A DNA stretch of 10,304 nt from a bacterium (GTDB taxonomy: Bacteria; Ratteibacteria; UBA8468): assembly GCA_030637775.1 (NCBI GenBank), contig DAOWFY010000018.1, positions 1 through 10,304 of the forward strand, given 5' to 3'. The position numbers and the translations under genes were made by a program. This document shows positions 6,902 to 10,304 of the stretch, in pieces. A model generated the notes under the pieces. It saw only the letters and a list, made by a program, of their open reading frames with translations, ran no database searches and was not told the DNA's origin. Numbering within the stretch: the first letter of the stretch is position 1; every line of letters starts with the position of its first letter.

Positions 6902-8121
6902 TATATTGACTTCATCGCAATGGCATTTTCGGGACAAATGTCAGTACAGGTAGAGCAGCCCAGACATTGCTCTGCCTTGATATAGGCTTTTTTGTCCTTT
7001 AATTCAATGGCATTACAATGTCCGATTTTCAGACATTTACCACAACCGATACAAAGCTCTCTATCAACTATGGCATGTCCCGGAAGAGTCTTTAAACCAT
7101 CGGCACTCAAAAGGTAGGGAATCATTCTATCCCGAAGCTCGGAGAAACTTTTGCTATTGGTCCTGTTGATGTATTCCTTAATCCCTCGTATTATCTTTGG
7201 AAGGATACCAAAGCCGCGCAACATCGTTTCGGTGCAGATTCCAATCAAATCCGCACCCACCATCGCCATTTCAATGGAATCTACATAATTCTGTACTCCG
7301 CCTAATCCTATTATCGCTGGCTCAGGACCTATCGCTTTTCTTATCTGGAAGACATCCTTTTGTGCCAGTGGCTTCAACCAGGGACCACTCATACAACCTA
7401 AAGAAAACCCCTCCTGAAGCCAATAAGTGGACATGTCAACACGGTTGATATCGAAAGGAGGCGTACCGGTACGGTTACTCACCGAGCTGATACCGGCAGC
7501 CCCATTGGAAACTGCCGCTTTAGCCACATCCCCGATATTTCCGCCCTCAGGAGTGATTTTGGCAAATACCGGAATACCAACACAGCTAACGATGCTCTTC
7601 ACCGCTTTGCCGACAATTTCAGGGTTAGTTCCCAGACTGGCACCGGAGACGGGCCGGCCTTTCTTACTCTTGCCAACCTGCTCCTGGCTGAAGGACATAT
7701 TAGGACAACAAAAATTAAGCTCAATCGCATCCGCCCCTGCGCCTTCAAATTTCCTGGCCATATTTTCCCAACCGGCCAATCCCCTATCCCCAGAATAGGC
7801 TATATTAGCAAAGATAATAATATCTTTAGTCTTTTTTCTTCCCTTCTCCACTAATCTCAAGCCCTCCGCAAAAATCAGTCGGTGCTCGCTGGTAAAGATA
7901 TGGAAATTCCTATCTTTAAACCAACGATATCTCGGTGCCGGATTAATGTAGGGGTCAGGATCCATCGTCAACTTAATGCTCATCCCTCCCCAACCCACTT
8001 CTTCCGCCTCAATTAGCTGCTCTATCCATTTAGCCGTTGGTCCGGAGCCAACGATGAAGGGATTTTTAAATTTGAGGCCAGCCACATTTACCGGCATTAG
8101 AATATCCTTGCTTTTTTTCAT
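6901..8121 (-). CDS. Dihydroorotate/dihydropyrimidine-dehydrogenase-like (PreA-like) FMN protein with 2x[4Fe-4S] domain
   Basis: A 406-residue flavin-iron-sulfur oxidoreductase. Residues 10-320 form the FMN TIM barrel of the DHOD/DPD family: NPFIVGSGP (20-28), SIKLTM (48-53), IELNFCCPN (133-141) with N136 and C139 at the positions of the active-site Asn and Cys, an AKITPEGGNI segment (187-196), and IIGLGGVQNY (270-279) with GADLIGICT (289-297) for the FMN phosphate. The C-terminus carries two cluster motifs: C357-x2-C-x2-C-x5-C369 and C386-x2-C-x2-C-x3-C396-P. The first has longer spacing than the usual x3. No pyrimidine genes are nearby, so the substrate may be a different unsaturated or oxidised metabolite, with electrons passed to or from ferredoxin. 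The start has AAGGTGAT Shine-Dalgarno overlapping the upstream stop; its own stop shares a base with the next ATG. Confidence 0.87.
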   Translation of the reverse strand: MKKSKDILMPVNVAGLKFKNPFIVGSGPTAKWIEQLIEAEEVGWGGMSIKLTMDPDPYINPAPRYRWFKDRNFHIFTSEHRLIFAEGLRLVEKGRKKTKDIIIFANIAYSGDRGLAGWENMARKFEGAGADAIELNFCCPNMSFSQEQVGKSKKGRPVSGASLGTNPEIVGKAVKSIVSCVGIPVFAKITPEGGNIGDVAKAAVSNGAAGISSVSNRTGTPPFDINRVDMSTYWLQEGFSLGCMSGPWLKPLAQKDVFQIRKAIGPEPAIIGLGGVQNYVDSIEMAMVGADLIGICTETMLRGFGILPKIIRGIKEYINRTNSKSFSELRDRMIPYLLSADGLKTLPGHAIVDRELCIGCGKCLKIGHCNAIELKDKKAYIKAEQCLGCSTCTDICPENAIAMKSI

Positions 8122-8128
8122 TTCTTTA

Positions 8129-9166
8129 TCACCTTATCTTTATTGTTCTCCCCTCTTGCGCTGACTTATATATCGCCATCGTAACCTCTAAGGCTTTGAG
8201 CCCATCCTCACCGCGCATTCCCGGCTGGGGTTCCTTATCCTCTGCTACACAATCAACGAAGTGAGCAATTTCATCAATATAGCCTAAAGAGGCCTCCTCA
8301 TCTACCGCGGGTTTAGTCCAGCCTTTGGTCATCTCCGCCTTCTCAATAGCATAGCTATACCCATCTAAACTATAAACCGAGAGAGGAGAGCCTTGCGTAA
8401 GGTCAATCTTTATTACTCCCTTGCTTCCGTAAATTTCCACCACATCATCCAACCCTCCGCAGGTGATATAATTTCCTTCAACAAGAGCCTGACTTTTATC
8501 TTCAAAGGTAAGGATTCCTACCCCCCAATCCTCACCCTCAAAATTATGGTGTTTTAAATTGTCTCTGGCTCCACCGCTGACTTTCCCTACTACCTCCACC
8601 ACCTCCTTTCCCTTGAACCAACGAACAAATCCTATTGAGTGTATCGCCAGATGAATCATTGCTCCTCCTCCACAGTATTCTATTTTCTGAGCATATAGAG
8701 AATGGGAACCGGGATGAGTCTCCTTAGCCTTTAGATAAAGCACCTGCCCAATAGCTCCCTCATCACAGATACTCTTTGCCCTCCTGAGAGCGGGAGCGAA
8801 TATCCAGTCCTCCGCATACATTAACTTAACCCTATTTTTCCTGGCTGCCCTGAGCATCTCTCGGGCATCCTCTACTCGAGTAGCTAAAGGCTTCTCGCAG
8901 ATCACATGCTTTCCACTCTCTGCAGCCGCGATCACCACCTCTTTATGCAGGAAATTTGGCACACATACACTCACAAGCTCAATATCATCCCGTTTAAGCA
9001 TCTCCCGGAAATCTCGGCAGGAATCAGCAATACGATATTTTCGGCAAAACTCATTTAGGTTATCGATCGCGGAGGCAGCGACCAATTCTACTTTTCCTGT
9101 CCGCTGGTAAGCCTGAGCATGGAGTCCCGCAGAAAATCGTGAGCCAACAATACCTACTCTAACCAT
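8129..9166 (-). CDS. Gfo/Idh/MocA-family NAD(P)-dependent oxidoreductase
   Basis: A 345-residue cytoplasmic oxidoreductase of the glucose-fructose oxidoreductase/inositol dehydrogenase family, which oxidises or reduces sugar or polyol hydroxyls, often as part of an epimerisation. The Rossmann motif is VGIVGSRFSAGLHAQAY (4-20), the EKPL motif is at 91-94 with K92, and the substrate-domain segment is GGGAMIHLAIHSIGF (166-180) with H176 at the catalytic His position. Where many relatives have Asp in this segment (GGG-x3-D), this protein has His172. The C-terminus returns to helix. The ATG at 9166 has a clear GAGGGGGAA Shine-Dalgarno. It ends in TGA eight bases before the PreA-like start, so the two are co-transcribed. 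The other Gfo/Idh gene in this window is only distantly similar and is broken, so they do not look like recent duplicates. Confidence 0.88.
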   Translation of the reverse strand: MVRVGIVGSRFSAGLHAQAYQRTGKVELVAASAIDNLNEFCRKYRIADSCRDFREMLKRDDIELVSVCVPNFLHKEVVIAAAESGKHVICEKPLATRVEDAREMLRAARKNRVKLMYAEDWIFAPALRRAKSICDEGAIGQVLYLKAKETHPGSHSLYAQKIEYCGGGAMIHLAIHSIGFVRWFKGKEVVEVVGKVSGGARDNLKHHNFEGEDWGVGILTFEDKSQALVEGNYITCGGLDDVVEIYGSKGVIKIDLTQGSPLSVYSLDGYSYAIEKAEMTKGWTKPAVDEEASLGYIDEIAHFVDCVAEDKEPQPGMRGEDGLKALEVTMAIYKSAQEGRTIKIR

Positions 9167-9194
9167 TTTCCCCCTCTATGTCTTCTCCTTATTG

Positions 9195-9246
9195 TGTGGG
9201 AAAGGTCTCCAGACCTTGACATCGACATCAGGAGATGTCTCCCACA
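9195..9246. repeat. Nested palindrome (three-stem cruciform-like element) at the nagB-like 3' end
   Basis: An outer inverted repeat TGTGGGA (9195-9201) / TCCCACA (9240-9246) encloses two hairpins side by side: AAGGTCT/AGACCTT (9202-9217) and GACATC/GATGTC (9224-9239, loop AGGA). Either strand could fold into a clover-like three-stem form. It covers the last codons and stop (9228-9230) of the NagB-like gene and most of the 61-base gap to the next gene. There is no T-run for an intrinsic terminator. It resembles dispersed REP/MITE-like palindromes; other copies are not visible in this window. Confidence 0.6.
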
Positions 9247-10076
9247 TCATTTATTTCTCTTCTTATCAACAAAGCAGAATCAGGGTCTAAAAACATCATG
9301 CTATTTTTATGTTTGCGCATGATGGAGGCAGGGGTGGAAGAGTCAACCCGATTAAATATGGTTAACTTTACCGATTTCGCCTTTAAGGATGCGGGTACAA
9401 CCAGGGATATATATCTCGCCCTAATAATCGGAGGCATGGTTACGGTAAAGGCATGTTTTGGGACATCCTTTAACCGGGCAAAACAGCCATCCCTTACCTG
9501 TTGAATTCTGCTTTCTTCTTGTAACTTTACTACCTTTACCAAATAGGGGTCATTAAAATCGGCATTCTCCGGGTCATTGAAAGCGATGTGCGGCACAAGT
9601 CCGATCCCTCCCTGAACAACATCAAGGAGATGTTTTTCTAAAAGTTTAGCGTAGCGCCTGCATTCTGTTTCTGGATTCTTTGCCTCTCCCCTGATAAGGT
9701 GGACCGATTTCGCTCTCACTTTACTAAAAATCTTTTCTAAAAGAAATTTTCGGAAACTTGAGGGATGATTTTCCTTAAGCCCAACATATTCATCCATATG
9801 AAAACAGTTGATTGCCTTCCATGGCACATCTTTGCGTGCAACTAAAGCATCAAGAACCTCATTCTGAGAAGGGGCAGCAGCAAAAAGGATATTTATCTCC
9901 TTTTTTCTCTGCAGAATCTTTTTTATGGCCAAGAGCAAACCTTTGGCTGCAGCCATCCCCATACTCAAGCGATTGGGATAGATTACTACCTTAAGGTTAT
10001 CCGCTTTGAAAGCGGTATGTTCAAAAATAGTTCCTAAAGGAACGCTAAAACCGCCTTTTTTAATCTTAGTTTTCAT
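9228..10076 (-). CDS. Glucosamine-6-phosphate deaminase (NagB)-like sugar-phosphate isomerase family protein
   Basis: A 282-residue protein of the NagB/6-phosphogluconolactonase fold; NagB converts glucosamine-6-phosphate to fructose-6-phosphate and ammonia. Visible are the phosphate/sugar region FAAAPSQNEVLDAL (65-78), CFHMDEYVGL (91-100) with D95 at the position of E. coli Asp72, and GGIGLVPHIAFNDP (156-169) with H163 at catalytic His143. A further match is ADFNDPYLVKVV (172-183). Two positions differ from the NagB consensus: Val161 replaces the E. coli Asp141 equivalent and Pro162 the following Gly; Asp168 stands for Glu148. An extra N-terminal stretch of about 25 residues precedes the first strand. 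No Shine-Dalgarno is visible before the ATG at 10074-10076. The C-terminal codons lie in a palindromic element. The altered site means an amino-sugar-phosphate relative other than GlcN6P is possible. Confidence 0.83.
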   Translation of the reverse strand: MKTKIKKGGFSVPLGTIFEHTAFKADNLKVVIYPNRLSMGMAAAKGLLLAIKKILQRKKEINILFAAAPSQNEVLDALVARKDVPWKAINCFHMDEYVGLKENHPSSFRKFLLEKIFSKVRAKSVHLIRGEAKNPETECRRYAKLLEKHLLDVVQGGIGLVPHIAFNDPENADFNDPYLVKVVKLQEESRIQQVRDGCFARLKDVPKHAFTVTMPPIIRARYISLVVPASLKAKSVKLTIFNRVDSSTPASIMRKHKNSMMFLDPDSALLIRREINDVGDIS

Positions 10077-10082
10077 TTTTGT

Positions 10083-10120
10083 TGCGTAAGAACCCAGAGT
10101 AATCCCTGCTTACGCAGGGA
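10083..10120. repeat. Palindromic element between the IclR gene and the nagB-like gene
   Basis: TCCCTGC (10103-10109), loop TTAC, GCAGGGA (10114-10120) form a perfect 7-bp hairpin. In addition TGCGTAAG (10083-10090) is the exact inverse of CTTACGCA (10109-10116), so the two pairings exclude each other. In the minus-strand RNA the first arm of the alternative stem lies 7-14 bases before the nagB-like ATG, where a Shine-Dalgarno would normally be. It may be a REP-like repeat (the CCCTGCNNNNGCAGGG type is common in genomes) or a leader structure that affects translation. No T-run follows the hairpin, so termination is unlikely. Confidence 0.5.
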
Positions 10121-10132
10121 CTGCCACTACAA

Positions 10133-10304
10133 CTACGCTTTAAACTGCTGCCGATATCCCAAGGAGTGAGAAATTTCCCTTCCTGCCCTTTGAGCCGAGC
10201 TAATGAAAAAGGGAATTCTTTTCGGTCTTATTCTCATCGTTGGGCCAGAAATACTTAAAGCAGCAATAACCCTACCAAGGCAATCCCGGATAGGAGCAGC
10301 AATA
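10133..10304 (-). CDS. IclR-family transcriptional regulator, C-terminal end (5' part outside window)
   Basis: Only the last 56 residues are in the window, in a frame too short to be obvious. The sequence IAAPIRDCLGRVIAALSISGP matches the hallmark C-terminal strand-loop-strand of the IclR effector domain (consensus like 'aaPird..G.vvaAlsisGP'). It is followed by a helix ending REISHSLGYRQQFKA and TAG (10133-10135). IclR proteins are dimeric DNA-binding repressors or activators with an N-terminal winged helix and a C-terminal small-molecule pocket. KdgR, the regulator of pectin and uronate genes, is one. Being on the same strand and 56 bases upstream of the nagB-like gene, it is the likely regulator of this operon. 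The DNA-binding half and its own promoter are not visible. Confidence 0.85.
   Translation of the reverse strand, partial: IAAPIRDCLGRVIAALSISGPTMRIRPKRIPFFISSAQRAGREISHSLGYRQQFKA

Noticed and set aside
6902-6937. Earlier ATG for the deacetylase, adding 12 residues
   Set aside because: The added residues (MSRKCHCDEVNI) lie inside the upstream gene, and the ATG at 6901 overlapping the stop as TAATG is the usual coupled start.
10103-10120. Intrinsic terminator after the IclR gene
   Set aside because: The stem has no following U-run on the minus strand (ATTACTCTGG follows), and the adjacent gene is probably co-transcribed.
1-10304. CRISPR array, tRNA/rRNA genes, transposase or phage genes
   Set aside because: No regularly spaced repeats, tRNA-like cloverleaf with CCA end, rRNA-like stretch or recombinase motif was seen in either strand.

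Overview
The window is one densely packed block of genes, all on the minus strand, so it reads from high to low coordinates. It looks bacterial: genes overlap or lie a few bases apart, several have G-rich Shine-Dalgarno sites, and the families (IclR, PfkB, Gfo/Idh/MocA, PIG-L, GNAT) are typical bacterial ones. Base composition is moderate to AT-leaning. A flavin/4Fe-4S protein suggests an anaerobe or facultative anaerobe. I cannot name the phylum, and there is no RNA gene or phylogenetic marker.

Layout in transcription order: the C-terminal end of an IclR-family regulator (10304-10133); a NagB-like amino-sugar-phosphate deaminase/isomerase (10076-9228); a Gfo/Idh/MocA oxidoreductase (9166-8129); a dihydroorotate/dihydropyrimidine-dehydrogenase-like FMN protein with two C-terminal 4Fe-4S motifs (8121-6901); a large PIG-L/LmbE-type deacetylase (6901-5417); a two-domain GNAT acetyltransferase (5417-4560); a possible 19-codon leader ORF (4546-4487); a D-isomer-specific 2-hydroxyacid dehydrogenase (4476-3472); a UxuB-like fructuronate reductase/mannitol dehydrogenase (3469-1859); a second Gfo/Idh/MocA gene broken by a frameshift (1821-650); a possible 50-codon remnant ORF (687-535); and the start of a PfkB-family kinase resembling 2-keto-3-deoxygluconate kinase (550 to beyond position 1).

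Together the genes suggest a sugar-acid catabolic operon. UxuB-like reductase and KDG-type kinase are steps of hexuronate breakdown, and IclR proteins often control such genes (KdgR is one). The N-deacetylase-like and NagB-like proteins add an amino-sugar theme, so an N-acylated amino sugar or aminouronate is a reasonable, unproven substrate. The Gfo/Idh, 2-hydroxyacid dehydrogenase and flavin/FeS proteins would supply further redox steps.

Three different palindromic, REP-like elements sit at gene junctions (about 10083-10120, 9195-9246 and 5436-5458). Two of them run into the 3' end of a coding sequence. Several enzymes carry substitutions at normally conserved positions: the NagB-like active site, the UxuB dinucleotide motif, and the first PIG-L half of the deacetylase. 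No convincing promoter or intrinsic terminator was seen, and no gene-free stretch exceeds 300 bases.
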